Shown here: positions 47,186-57,275 of the stretch, in pieces
Position numbering within the stretch: position 1 is the first letter of the stretch
How the letters are laid out: each line of letters opens with the position of its first letter
Assembly: GCF_008728515.1 (NCBI RefSeq)
Contig: NC_044978.1
Coordinates: forward strand, 5,599,771-5,663,770
Length of the DNA stretch: 64,000 nucleotides
Reading direction: 5' to 3'
Source of the DNA: Papio anubis
Lineage: Eukaryota; Chordata; Mammalia; Primates; Cercopithecidae
Notes under the pieces: generated by a model
The model's input: only the letters and a program-made list of their open reading frames with translations
The model's database searches: none
What the model was told of the DNA's origin: nothing
Made by a program: the position numbers and the translations under genes

Positions 47186-49429
47186 AAATTAAGACTTGTT
47201 ATGGGCTCAGTACATCTGGGTATGAGGAATATGCCAAGGTTCAATGTAGTTTCTTGCTGAGGGGAATCAGGAGCATGACAAAGCTGCTTATAAGGAGAAA
47301 ATGAGACACACACACACGTCAAGAAACAGAAGGATGGAGAATGATGAGGGATAATTGTCGTTTGATGCAGATATGCTTAATAATATGGAGGATAATCAAA
47401 CCATAATGTTAGAGCTGTTTCCTCCATCAGACAAAAATAATTTTCATCTTATCAGTTTCCTACAAGTTAACAGCTAGGTTTCTAGAGTCTGAACTCCAAT
47501 CAGTAGTTCAGTCTCATGACTCAAGCAAGCTTATTAGACAGTGCTCACCACAGCACTGAAAAGACAGGCAATCATACTGTAGGCTTTATTTCTAAGTTTT
47601 GAATCATTTTTCTTTACAGTCACCCACTTTAGTAAGAAAAATGGAAAGAATATTAAAAACTTTTTACATGGCAAAGAAATCGGGACAGGTGATGGGAGAC
47701 TCAGGTGTCCCTGAAACACCAGGGCTAGGAACCCCTTGCAGCTCTCAGGTAACAGTGCTGGGGCCACATGTCCTTCTGGAATGGTTCCTGGACCTTAGAG
47801 CTGTCAATGGGCAGTAGTAGATGGGCAGGCATGGCTACTCGTCACTCCTCACCGAACCAATTCATTGCAAATGAGCTGACCTGGGATGGAAACAAGATCC
47901 ACGTGGAAAACAGCTGGCAAGCAAGCATCTGTCAGCTAAACTAGACAGGCAAGAGGTCTCAGCCCTTGAAGACATAGGGTCCTAATGAGTCAATGAAATG
48001 TCAATGTGTAATCCTTTCACAAAAGACAAGTGTTTAATCCCCGAATCATGAGCATCCCAAATCCAGGATTCCCAGCATCTGGGGTTGACAGCTTCCTGAC
48101 CAAAAGCCATCAGGTAAAGTGTCATACATAATGGCTGATGTGGAGGTTTGTGAATACGGTAATAGCCTTAAAGAAACCAGGACAGTGAGTGCTGCACTAA
48201 GATGTGGTATCTAACACGAAGAGACCTAGAATTAGTTCATTCATTAAACTTTAATGCAATGGTAAACTGTATTCATGAAAACTCTTCACTGTAGTAAGTC
48301 ACCACTGAGTTTAATCGGGTTTTTTCCTACACGGAAGCCCACTCTGGAAGTGTGGACACCTAAACAGATGCCATACTGTGTGAACAGGCACATCTGAAAT
48401 GCTAAACGTGCACGTACCTAAAGCAATGAAATGCTGAGGCTTATCCAAAGGACAGAGTTTATGGAAGTTTCACTGTGTTCAAAGACTGTGATGGCAGAAG
48501 TGCCATCAGCCTATCAGTCTAATGAACCTGGGCCTTGAAAGAGTTTTGGCACATGTGTGACAATGCTACTGTCTATTTTACCAACCACCTACACATTTGT
48601 GGGACCCTACAGTGACTTTTTATTCTCTGCTATCTATAGAGGCAGAAGGAGTTTGGATTAGTCATGCACACATTAGTGAGTATGAATAAGGATAATGCCA
48701 TTCGTGAGAAACATCTAAATAATAACCTAATCCAATCCACAATGTGGAGGAGGGTGGTAAAGGGTCTTTTTAACCAGGGGGCAGTTTGTTTTATTCTAAA
48801 AAGAGAAAAGAACATTTGACTAGCAATTTCGTTTAACTTGAAACCCATGTGTCCTCAAAACTGTGAATGAAGTTCACCTCAGGGCACCCGGGAGGGCATG
48901 TAAAGAATGTGCCTCTTGCGGGTTTGACTGTGATGAAGGAAGATGAAGGAAGATGCCAGGTGAACATTCTTGGGACTTGCTCCCAGTTGAGTGGATGGAG
49001 TGCGTGTGGATGCTCAAAGGCCCAGTTTGCTAGAGTTAAAAGTATCCTGACTTTGGAGATTTGAAGGCTTGCATTTCTGGTTCTAGCTGTGTCTCAGAGG
49101 TCTGTGAGGCCTTAAGTGACATCTCGAACCCTCTTAGGCCTATTTTCTCATCTATGAAACCTGTAAGTGCTTTTCTATGAGGATACTTTTCACTGCAGTG
49201 ACAGACGTGGGAGGCCTATTCAACCCACAGACAGATCACTGAGCGTGCAGAAAGGAAAGAGACTTGATGTCACTGTCGCCCTCTCGCCTCTCTCACACCT
49301 AGCCTTCTAGGGGTTGGTAGGATTCTCGTAAGAGAATAAGATCCATTTCGAAAAGATCGTGAAGACTAAGCAGAATGTTTCTCAGTTGGCCTGGGCAGGT
49401 TACTGAGTTCAGAGTCTGCACTGGTTGTG

Positions 49430-49627
49430 CTCTGGGGCTGGGAGTGAGCTGCACCAGGGTTTGAATCCTGGTCCACCTCTTACTACCGTGTGATGCCGGG
49501 AACTGTCTTGTACTCTCTGTTCAGGACATTCCTACCTTTCATGGCTGTTTGAGGATTAAATAAGATAATGTGGGTAAAAGCTCTCAGCGTAGTGCCTGAC
49601 CCATAGGAGCTGTCACGTACTGAGCAC
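49430..49627 (+). repeat. MIR element, sense
   Basis: Sense MIR order: GGGTTTGAATCCTGGTCCACC, CTTACTACCGTGTGATGCCGG, 'gtttgaggattaaataagataatgtgggtaaaagctctcagcgtagtgcctgacccatagg'. Confidence 0.85.
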
Positions 49628-50220
49628 TGACTGATTATACAGTTACAGGGCAGTTAACAGTGCTCTTGCTGTGCGCCAAATGCCGGGCTAGAGCTCAGAT
49701 ACGATGCACAATGCGTCCTGGCTCCTACAGTGAACGAATCTCACAATTTAGACAGGGAAAAGGACACATAAGTGGGCAATTACCGCACAGTATGAAAAGT
49801 CATGGCCCGGAAGTGAACCCAGGGTGCTATGGGAACACACACAGGGCGGCTCAGTCTAGCCGCAGGGCACCAGAGGAAGCTTGCTGGAAGAGGCAGTGTC
49901 TCTCCAGGGACCTGAAGGGTGAGCAGGAGTGGTTTAATGACGGACGGGCAGACCGAGCTCTCTGAGCTACCGTGGTGCTGTTTTCCATCCCCTGTGGACC
50001 ACAAGGGCCGAGGCCCTGCGGGCTCCAGGACACATTCTTTAATTTCTCATGTTTTAAGTATTGGGGAGGCCATATCAGAGGAGGCCGTGTGCTTCATCTG
50101 GGTGCGCACAAGTGTATGTTTAAAATCCGCCAAGAGTATTAGTTATTAACCCATGTAGACTCCCAGCAGGGAAATGAGCTTTAATTCCTTTTCCATTGCT
50201 GCATCTTTTGTTAGTCACTG

Positions 50221-50268
50221 CTAACATCACCATCATCATCACCATCACCATCATCATCATCACCCTGA
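50221..50268. repeat. (ATC)n trinucleotide repeat
   Basis: About 15 ATC/ACC units on the + strand. Open frames across it are repetitive and not genes. Confidence 0.95.
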
Positions 50269-51095
50269 TCCATTTCAGGTGCTTTGTGTGGAAGTTGTGG
50301 AAAAGCCAGCACTGGGGAGGGAGTCACAGTGGAAATACTGTGGGAAGGGAGGAGAGAACATTCCACATTATTCCTCCCCTCTCGTGGACTCTGCAAGCTT
50401 GCTACTCCAATTTAGATCACTCGCTCCCAGTCCTTCTTAACCCAAGAATGAGGGTGAAACAGCTTGGATTTTTACCATCAATACTCTAGCCAAGAAGGGG
50501 AGTTTTGTCAGAACTGGGTCTTCCTAGGCCCCTAGAGGTGTGGTCACTGCTGGAATTCACTCGATATCCACATTGGAGCTGGCCCCTCACATGCCCCCAT
50601 TGAACAAGTGTCCGAGGGAGGGCCACAGATGCCAGGCCCTGAACACTCATCTGTTTGCCTCCTGCAGAGTTGCTGTGGAAATGCCGTTCTTATCCTGGCC
50701 AACCAATTAGGCCCACGATGTAGTGCTTGATTTAGAGTCCAGCAATGACTGAAGAGTAGTTATTTAAATAACAGCTTCCAGTGTTTCTGACCTGGTGACA
50801 GCAGGCGGCGAGGATGCAGCAATAACTATCCTTGGCCTGTTATCACATCTTCCCCCTCTCCAAGGCATGATGAGAAATCTTTAATCACCAAGGTGCTCAG
50901 GACCAGCAATTCTTGGTTCAGTGTGTGTGTTTCCCTTGGAGATCTGACCTCATTTATTTTAGGGTATTGGCTTTGCCTGGCCCAGGGACAAGGTTTCGGG
51001 GAGTGTGAACACCTTCACAGAGTGCTATGGGGGTGATAAGGGAGCAAGCTGGCAGGCGCCTCTCTCACCTATGGCTCTCTCCTCTGTCCCTCCAG

Positions 51096-51237
51096 GAGTG
51101 GCCGGGCTGACCTGGCAGCCATATACCATGAGCGCATCGACGTGGAAGGCCACCACTATGGGCCTGCATCTCCGCAGAGGAAAGATGCTCTCAAGGCTGT
51201 AGACACTGTCCTGAAGTACATGACCAAGTGGATCCAG
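51096..51237 (+). CDS. ENPP6: ENPP6 exon 4
   Basis: 142 bp. It completes Lys178 and encodes residues 179-225. The acceptor is CTGTCCCTCCAG and the donor is ATCCAG|GTGACC, a weaker donor than its neighbours. It carries the key catalytic segment ERIDVEGHHYGP: Asp193 (51139-51141) and His197 (51151-51153) are zinc ligands of the ENPP family. Both are intact, so the active site is preserved here. The C-terminal half (KDALKAVDTVLKYMTKWIQ) is a helix typical of the alkaline-phosphatase-like fold. The exon starts in phase 2 and ends in phase 0, in register with exons 3 and 5. Confidence 0.96.
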
Positions 51238-51945
51238 GTGACCTGAAGCTAAGACACCTGGCCTGGCCTTCTCTCTGTTTGTCTCCCCCACAGTCATGCC
51301 TGTCAACATCTTCCCTCTTACTGCTAAAGGCTGACGGGGCCGGCACAGGCTTTGACCAGTCCCTCTGCTTCACACAGTGCCTCCTGCGGTACCAAGCGAT
51401 CCCTTGTTCCATAGCCAGGCCAGTGGACCTAGGTGTGCCTTCTGGCCTGGCTCAGCTGGAGAGATACCCAGCTCTGTGGAATCCTAATAAGTTTGGTAGC
51501 AACTGGGCGTGTAGACAGGTTCCAGTGCTGATTCTACCTCATGCTTTTGCTGAATGACTACAAGTGTTTGGTTTTGTTTTTGCCTTTGCTTTACCTTCCT
51601 GTGCTTTATCCTGTACATCTGCAACATGGGCACGTGACAGTTCTCAAACAAGCACTCAAGTTTGTTGAAAGAGCCAAAGAAGATGCAAACAGAGGGTCGA
51701 CCTTAAAAAGCTGAAAGTGCTGTGTAAGGTGTCAGCACGAATTGAACGGGACTGAGCCTCACAGTCCCCTCTGCAAAGGGCTTCTGTTGTGGGTTTTGAA
51801 CTGGGTTTCACCAGGGCAAAATAGTAGATGATTAAACACAGAACTGAGAAGATAGCCTTTCTCCTATCGTTTGCAGTTGACAAAGTTTTCTGAGTGTATG
51901 AGCCTCTCTGTTGTGCCATAATGACTGCCTTTTCCCACCGCACAG
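51238..51945 (+). other. ENPP6: ENPP6 intron 4
   Basis: A short 708-bp intron with GTGACC donor and CCACCGCACAG acceptor. No transposon signature is seen. Exon 4 sequence continues in frame only three codons into it before a stop. Confidence 0.93.
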
Positions 51946-52125
51946 GAGCGGGGCCTGCAGGACCGCCTGAACGTCATCATTTTCTCGGATCACGGAATGA
52001 CCGACATTTTCTGGATGGACAAAGTGATTGAGCTGAATAAGTACATCAGCCTGAACGACCTGCAGCAAGTGAAGGACCGTGGACCTGTTGTGAGCCTTTG
52101 GCCGGCCCCTGGAAAGCACTCTGAG
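51946..52125 (+). CDS. ENPP6: ENPP6 exon 5 (ends at a GC donor)
   Basis: 180 bp encoding residues 226-285, beginning ERGLQDRLNVIIFSDHGMTD. The invariant Asp240 (51988-51990) and His241 (51991-51993) of the SDHGM motif are zinc ligands of the alkaline-phosphatase superfamily. The exon ends ...PAPGKHSE, which must join the exon 6 peptide to match ENPP6. The only boundary that keeps this is GAG|GCAAGA, a GC donor. An in-frame GT site lies 36 bp upstream (after 52089). An antisense Alu begins within 90 bp of the end. Confidence 0.95.
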
Positions 52126-52131
52126 GCAAGA
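52090..52131 (+). promoter_or_regulatory. ENPP6: Alternative 5' splice sites of exon 5
   Basis: A GT donor (GTT|GTGAGC, 52090) lies upstream of the reference-frame GC donor (GAG|GCAAGA, 52126). Use of the upstream site would remove exactly 12 codons (VSLWPAPGKHSE) and keep the frame. The sequences are seen directly; use of either site is inferred. Confidence 0.6.
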
Positions 52132-52211
52132 CAGCCCCGTAGCAGGTGCAGGAGGGCCATGCGGGCCCTCGTGTATCGCCACTTTGTACTGTGTTCTTTC
52201 CTTGTAGTTTT

Positions 52212-52529
52212 TTTTGTTTGGTTGGTTTTTTTTTTTTTTTTTGAGGTGGGGTTTCACTCTTGTTGCCCAGGCTGGAGTGCAATGGTGCGATCTCAGCTCA
52301 CTGCAACCCTCTGCCTCTCAGGTTCAAGTGGTTCTCCTGCCTCAGCCTCCCGAGTAGCTGGGATTACAGGCATTCACCACCACACCCAGCTAATTTTGTA
52401 TCTTTAGTAGAGACAGGGTTTCTCCATGTTGGTCAGTCTGGTCTCGAACTCCTGACCCCAGGTGATCAGCTCGCCTCAGCCTCCCAAAGTGCTGGGATTA
52501 CAGGCGTGAGCCACCACGCCCGGACTTTT
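52212..52529 (-). mobile_element. Alu, antisense, next to exon 5
   Basis: Poly(T), then TTGAGGTGGGGTTTCACTC through ACCACGCCCGGAC. An 11-bp duplication CTTGTAGTTTT (52201-52211 and 52530-52540) flanks it. Its position, about 90 bp after the GC donor, puts an antisense Alu with cryptic splice potential close to the exon. Confidence 0.92.
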
Positions 52530-52554
52530 CTTGTAGTTTTAATACTGACATACG

Positions 52555-52731
52555 GAGCAGTGTCAGGAGCTCAGATGCTGGGGACAGACTATCCAGTTTG
52601 CCTCTCACTCCCTGAGTGACCTCGATCAAGTCTCTGTTTTTTCTTCTCTGAAATTGGCATGATGATACCTACTCCACTGAATGTCATGAGAACTAAACGA
52701 GATCAAGGAAGCACCGTACAGGCCCTCACCA
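52555..52731 (+). repeat. MIR element, sense, interrupted by Alus
   Basis: Blocks 'agctcagatgctggggacagac', 'cactccctgagtgacctcgatcaagtc' and 'gatgatacctactccactgaatgtcatgagaactaaacgag' follow MIR order. The MIR end is interrupted by the Alu pair at 52742-53348. Confidence 0.65.
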
Positions 52732-52741
52732 GGGCTGTTTT

Positions 52742-53048
52742 TGTTTGTTTGTTTGTTTTTGTTGTTGTTGTTGAGACGGAGTCTCGCTCTGTTGCCCAGG
52801 CTGGAGTGCTGTGGCTGAATCTCAGCTCACTGCAAGCTCCGCCTCCCGGGTTTACGCCATTCTCCTGCCTCAGCCTCCCAAGTAGCTGGGACTACAGGCG
52901 CCCGCCACCTCGCCCAGCTAGTTTTTTATATTTAGAGACGGGGTTTCACTGTGTTCGCCAGGATGGTCTCGATCCCCTGACCTCGTGATCCGCCTGTCTC
53001 GGCCACCCAAAGTGCTGGGATTACAGGCTTGAGCCACCATGCCCGGCC
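52742..53048 (-). mobile_element. Young Alu (AluYR-like), antisense, inner element of a nest
   Basis: Low divergence from AluY. The bases CCACCTCGCCCAGCTAG followed by a T-run, CGCCTGTCTCGGCC and ACAGGCTTGAGCCACC are ones I associate with the Old World monkey AluYR lineages. It sits in the A-tail (reversed: TTTG-rich) of the next Alu. The repeated TGTTTGTTTGTTTTTG on both sides is consistent with target duplication within that tail. Confidence 0.85.
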
Positions 53049-53348
53049 TGTTTGTTTGTTTTTGAGATGGAGTCTCGCTCTGTCACCCAGGCTGGAGTGC
53101 AGTGGCATGATCTCGGCTCACTGCAACATCCACCTCCCGGGTTCACACCATTCTCCTGTCTCAGCCTCCCGAGTAGCTGGGACTGCAGGCGCCAGCCACT
53201 ACGCCTGGCTAATTTTTTTGTAGTTTTTTTTAGTAGAGACAGGGTTTCACCATGTTAGCCAGGATGGTCTCGATCTCTTGACCTCATGATCCGAGCCTCA
53301 GCCTCCCAAAGTGCTGGGATTCCAGGCGTGAGCCACCATGCCCGGCCT
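53049..53348 (-). mobile_element. Alu (AluY-like), antisense, outer element of a nest
   Basis: Antisense Alu from TTTTGAGATGGAGTCTCGCTC to ACCATGCCCGGCC. The outer duplication AGGGCTGTTTT at 52731-52741 and 53349-53359 brackets both this and the inner Alu, showing this one inserted first. Confidence 0.92.
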
Positions 53349-54191
53349 AGGGCTGTTTTATTATAGGCCCAAACGCAGCACTTCTCAGGCGCATCTGGGG
53401 AGCATCAGCAGCATCCCTAGGCTGCCCTTTCTCAGGAAGGAGGCCGCTGCCAGGCTGATCTGTTTCTGTGGGGAACGAGAGGGTAAAGAACGAAGGGCTG
53501 AGGCTGTATGAAGTGCCCATCTCCTTATGTCAGGAGCCACCGTTCCCAGCTCTGTTCAGTTGGAAGCCAGACCAGCTCCCCACCCTGGCCCCTCTGCCTC
53601 CCTGTATGTGAGCATGGTGGTGTCGTCATAGCTGCCTCCTGGCTGCTGTGAGGGATATGGAAGCACGCTGAGCCCACTGCAAGGACAGTAGTGTCCGTGA
53701 CGATCCCCACCAGAGGGTGATCCCTATAGTCACTGCCCTGCACTGGGTGTGGTTGAGTTCCCACAGTGCCAAGATAGGGGATAAAGCTCCCCACAGTCAC
53801 TGCCCCTCATCAGGGATGACTAGACCTCTGCTTCCCCTGCTCTCAAAACAAATATTCTCCCCAGCAGTAGCTGGTGACCTACCCTGAGAAGGGAGGAGGA
53901 GCAAGTGGCACCTTCTGCTGGCTGCTCGTCCCTGAGTTCCTAGTCACTTCCCAATATGGGCTTTGTGACTCGTCCCACTCCCAGATGAAACTGATCATGG
54001 CGGGAAGCAACTGTCTTCCTGGGGGCAGGCAACCTGCTGCCCCTGGAGGTTGCCAACCATAGGGTGCCAGGAGTAGGTCCTGGCTGGCCTGCTTTCTCTC
54101 TCCATCCTCACTGCAGCGATGCGATTGGCTCTGGACAGTCATTAGTAAGGATTAAGCACTGGTGGAGGCCAGGGTCTCACCTCTTTAGCCC

Positions 54192-54268
54192 AATCCTTCT
54201 GCAAATGCATCCTCCTTTCCTTAAGAACTCCGGATTTCCTTAGGTAGAAAATCATAACTCATGGGGCC
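54192..54268 (+). repeat. 77-bp direct repeat, copy 1
   Basis: It matches 54761-54837 at 70 of 77 positions. All seven differences are transitions. Homology stops abruptly on both sides. Confidence 0.85.
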
Positions 54269-54760
54269 TACTCCCTATAAGATCTGTCTATTTGGGGTTG
54301 AGGAACACAGATGCCCACAATGCCACTGCTGCCAGCCTTGCCCCATGCCCAGGGGGACGGCCCTTTGTTCTCAGGCCCCATGGTCAGGAACTATAGGTGC
54401 AGGCTATGTTTACGCAGTGTTCCCATGAGCTCCCAAAATATGAAATCAGGCACAGTATTTTACACATTGGCAGGTTCTTGAAAATAAGTATTTTGTTGTT
54501 GTTGTTTTTGGCAAGAAAGATCATCCTTGTCTCCAATTTGGCACTTAGGAACGTGCTGTCTCCAGAACTTGGGCATCAACAGCTTTTGAGCTAGGGAGAG
54601 CTCCTTCCAAGGTAGTGTTCAAGTCAGGCATTGCAAGCAGCCAAAGCAGTTGGTAGAGTATTCAAAAGCGGGGGCCATGTTTGGGCGACAGTTTGTCATG
54701 TGACGGACACAACAGTTTGTGAGACCTGCTGTGTGTCGCCAGATTTTTCACTTATACAAA

Positions 54761-54837
54761 AATCCTTCTGCAAATGCATCTTCCTTTCCCTAAGAACTCC
54801 AGATTTCCTTAAGTGGAAAATCATAACTCACGGAGCC
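54761..54837 (+). repeat. 77-bp direct repeat, copy 2
   Basis: Partner of 54192-54268, 569 bp downstream, same orientation. I cannot place it in a known repeat family. Confidence 0.85.
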
Positions 54838-55014
54838 GTCAGAAACCATCCACTAAATTATTTTACAGAGTTGAATTGATAAACTCAATCTTATCTTCAG
54901 TTATGCCCAGAAATATATGCCTGATTTGGCTAAAGGCCAAGTCAACATCAGCCAGTCGGTTTTAATCTTAGCCATAGATATTTAAGTGGCTGCTACTATT
55001 AGAAATAAGTATTG

Positions 55015-55296
55015 TACAGCACAGGTGGTCGATGTTTCTGTAATCCCAGCACTTTGTGAGGCTGAGGCAGGTGGATCATCTGAGATAGGGTTCATCAGCC
55101 TGACCAACATAGTAAATTCCTGTTCTACATTGTGGTCATAAAATTGGCTCAAGATGGCAGTAAGGTACTAGGTTCCAGTACTTGGGGAGGCTGAGGCAGG
55201 AGGATTGCCTGGAACCCAGGAGGTGGAGGTTGCAGTGACAAGATCTCTCATTGCACTCCAGCCTGGGTGACAGAGTTGTTCCGCCCCTCAAAAAAA

Positions 55297-55315
<19 letters not shown>
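55015..55315 (+). mobile_element. Decayed Alu (AluJ-like), sense
   Basis: Strongly diverged Alu with CAGCACTTTGTGAGGCTGAGG, a degraded middle and ACTCCAGCCTGGGTGACAGAG. A poly(A) tail follows, which grades into (AT)n. Confidence 0.85.

Positions 55316-55352
<37 letters not shown>
55290..55352. repeat. Poly(A) plus (AT)n microsatellite
   Basis: About 24 A followed by about 18 TA units, formed on the Alu tail. Confidence 0.95.
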
Positions 55353-55354
<2 letters not shown>

Positions 55355-55377
55355 GAAGAAAAGAAAAAGAAATATGT

Positions 55378-55440
55378 ACAGGCTACACTCGGTGGCTGAA
55401 GCCTATAATCCTAGCACTTTGGGAGGCTGAGGCAGACAGA
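55378..55440 (+). mobile_element. Alu 5' fragment, sense
   Basis: GGCTACACTCGGTGGCTGAAG through GCACTTTGGGAGGCTGAGGCAG, then the homology ends; the rest of the element is missing. Confidence 0.8.
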
Positions 55441-55749
55441 TGTACAAAGTATGTACCAAGTTTGCATCTTCATCATGAAATTAGCAATGTAATTAATGGC
55501 AAACAATTACTAGTGCTTTGAAGATTCATGTGCAAGTAGGATAGGCTCTAGGTCAAGTTAAAGAACAAATCTTTTTTGATCTTTGTGATATTTAATATTA
55601 GGTAGACCAATTTCTTACTTTCCTTTTAAAATCAGCATGGGAGTTTAGACATAAATAATATTAGAGCATGGGCATTTCGACGTTATTATAAAATGAATGA
55701 GGTGTGAAGGGTAATGTTACAGCAGACCCTTTATACTCACAACACTTGG

Positions 55750-56230
55750 GAAATAGAACATTACCATTACCTGAGACATCTGTATGTCCTTCTCAGACCC
55801 AATCCCCCTTTTTGCCCCCTCAGAGGAAACCACTGTCTTAAATTATTAAAACTTCTCTTTACAGTTTTACCATATATGCTGTTTAGTTTTGTAGTTGCTC
55901 AAACTATAATAAGAAATATAGAATTGGAATAATTTTGTCTGTATTTTCAGCAACTTTCTTTTTCCCTCTCAAGCTGAGATCCCTGAGAATCTTCCAGGAG
56001 TGTTTGTAGCTATAATTCATTCGTCTTCAGTGCTGTAGAGTATTCCATTACAGAACCACACCATGAATTCTTTCTCTCCCCTACTATTGCTGGGCATTTG
56101 GGCTGTTCCAGTTTGCAGGGCCACATGTCTACAGGTGCACAGGCTTGAGGGATTTCACTCTGTTCCTCACAGTCAACTTCTTAGGTCAGAGAGTATGTGG
56201 ATCTTCAGCCTCCCTGGATAAAGCCACCTG
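55750..56230 (-). repeat. Old L1 3' end, antisense (degenerate)
   Basis: Reversed L1 tail landmarks 'gtagagtattccattacagaaccacaccatgaattc' and GCATTTGGGCTGTTCCAGTTT with the 'cacaggcttgagggatttcactctgttcctc' region are present but heavily diverged. Boundaries are approximate. Confidence 0.45.
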
Positions 56231-56396
56231 GCTTTTTGAGACACACAAGTTTTTTGTTTTTACGTATTCAAGTCTATCAAGTATTTGGCAATTTCTTTCT
56301 TTGGTCTTATACGTAAGTTCTCCTCTCCCCTAGCTCCAGTAAATATTCACACATATTTAAGAGAGTGAAACTGATCACTCTTGATTTTCCTTACAG

Positions 56397-56534
56397 GTAT
56401 ATAACAAGCTGAGCACAGTGGAACACATGACTGTCTATGAGAAAGAAGCCATCCCAAGCAGGTTCTATTACAAGAAAGGGAAGTTTGTCTCTCCTTTGAC
56501 TTTAGTGGCTGATGAAGGCTGGTTCATAACTGAG
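56397..56534 (+). CDS. ENPP6: ENPP6 exon 6
   Basis: 138 bp encoding residues 286-331, phase 0 at both ends. The acceptor is TTTTCCTTACAG and the donor is ACTGAG|GTAATT. The peptide VYNKLSTVEHMTVYEKEAIP then RFYYKKGKFVSPLTLVADEG and WFITE matches the ENPP6 segment that follows the SDHGM region and packs over the active site. Its first codon is GTA (Val) where I recall Ile in human. The next exon, with His354 (the last zinc ligand), is not in the window. Exon 6 continues in frame well into the intron (to about 56697), so readthrough alone would not expose an early stop. Confidence 0.95.
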
Positions 56535-57210
56535 GTAATTATGAAATATGCACCAATTTATTCACAATGCAAATTCTATAAAATAGTCCAACGTGAAATA
56601 ATAGTTACTCAAGTTTTTACACATAAAAGATTTTTTCATGTAGACATCATTGGTTGCATTATGTCTTTCTTTAGAGAATCAAAAGTCTTGATCGGGTAAC
56701 TTTGTAGACACAACTGTAGATGTGAACCCAGAGTCATGGTTTAGACTTCGTGGCTCCAGACTCCCTGTGTTTTAACAAACGAGCCTTAACTCGATTACTA
56801 GGCTTACAATGTAACCTGTTTGCTTGAAAGCGGAACAATTACTGTGAACCAAAGCAATTGCTCAAGGGCAGTCAAAAGCAAGGAGAGGCTCAGCTAGCTT
56901 TCACCTTCAAGAGAAATGTTTGGCAAACGAGACTGCGAGTCCCCAGCGTGCCAATTTGATCTTTCAGAGGAGATTATCATGCATTTTTGTTCCAATCTTT
57001 AATTGGACCTGTGGAGGCCTGAATGACCTCCACAGCCTCCTCCTGGCTGGCCTGGACGCTAAGCTCCCCCAGCTCTGGCATCAGCTTGTGATATCAGGCC
57101 ATGGCGGGAAGGCCCTGCCCTTTAGGGGAGTCTGTGGTCAAGTGATGTTTACAGTTCATTCCTGAAGACAGCACGGCTTATTTTAGGAATTTGAAGGTAG
57201 GTTGCAGTTA

Positions 57211-57275
57211 TTAGCTTGGTTCAAAAGTAATTGCGGTATATGGCAAAAATCACAATTACTTTTGCACCAACCTAG
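57211..57275. mobile_element. MADE1 (mariner-derived) hairpin element
   Basis: 65 bp with inverted ends (TTAGCTTGGTTCAAAAGTAA at the left, TTACTTTTGCACCAACCTAG at the right) and TA on each side as target duplication. It has the CAAAAGTAATTGCGGT arm of MADE1. The usual element is about 80 bp; about 15 bp of the middle are missing, which shortens the loop. Many miR-548 family microRNAs derive from MADE1 (family knowledge). Confidence 0.9.

Larger units (their letters stand above)
42518..51095 (+). other. ENPP6: ENPP6 intron 3
   Basis: An 8.6-kb GT-AG intron, notable for having no Alu. It holds a TGG-repeat (44.2 kb), MIRs at 45.5, 46.6 and 49.4 kb, a solo MaLR LTR at 46.67 kb and an ATC microsatellite at 50.22 kb. 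The stretches 42600-44190, 44250-45500, 47190-49430, 49630-50220 and 50270-51095 are apparently unique. Small open frames there have no recognisable domain. Confidence 0.9.
52126..56396 (+). other. ENPP6: ENPP6 intron 5 (GC-AG)
   Basis: A 4.27-kb intron opening with GCAAGA and ending with TTTTCCTTACAG. It contains three antisense Alus at 52.2-53.35 kb, a MIR they interrupt, a 77-bp direct repeat at 54.2 and 54.8 kb, a decayed Alu with a poly(A)/(AT) tract at 55.0-55.35 kb and an old L1 tail. 53360-54190 and 54270-54760 are apparently unique. Confidence 0.9.

Noticed and set aside
52260..53258. Several 60-140-codon frames with phrases such as CLSLPSSWDYR
   Set aside because: Typical conceptual translations of antisense Alu sequence; the same phrases recur at each Alu in the window.
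56535..56700. Possible longer exon 6, because its frame stays open to about 56697
   Set aside because: The donor ACTGAG|GTAATT coincides exactly with the end of ENPP6 homology, and the extension peptide is not ENPP6-like.
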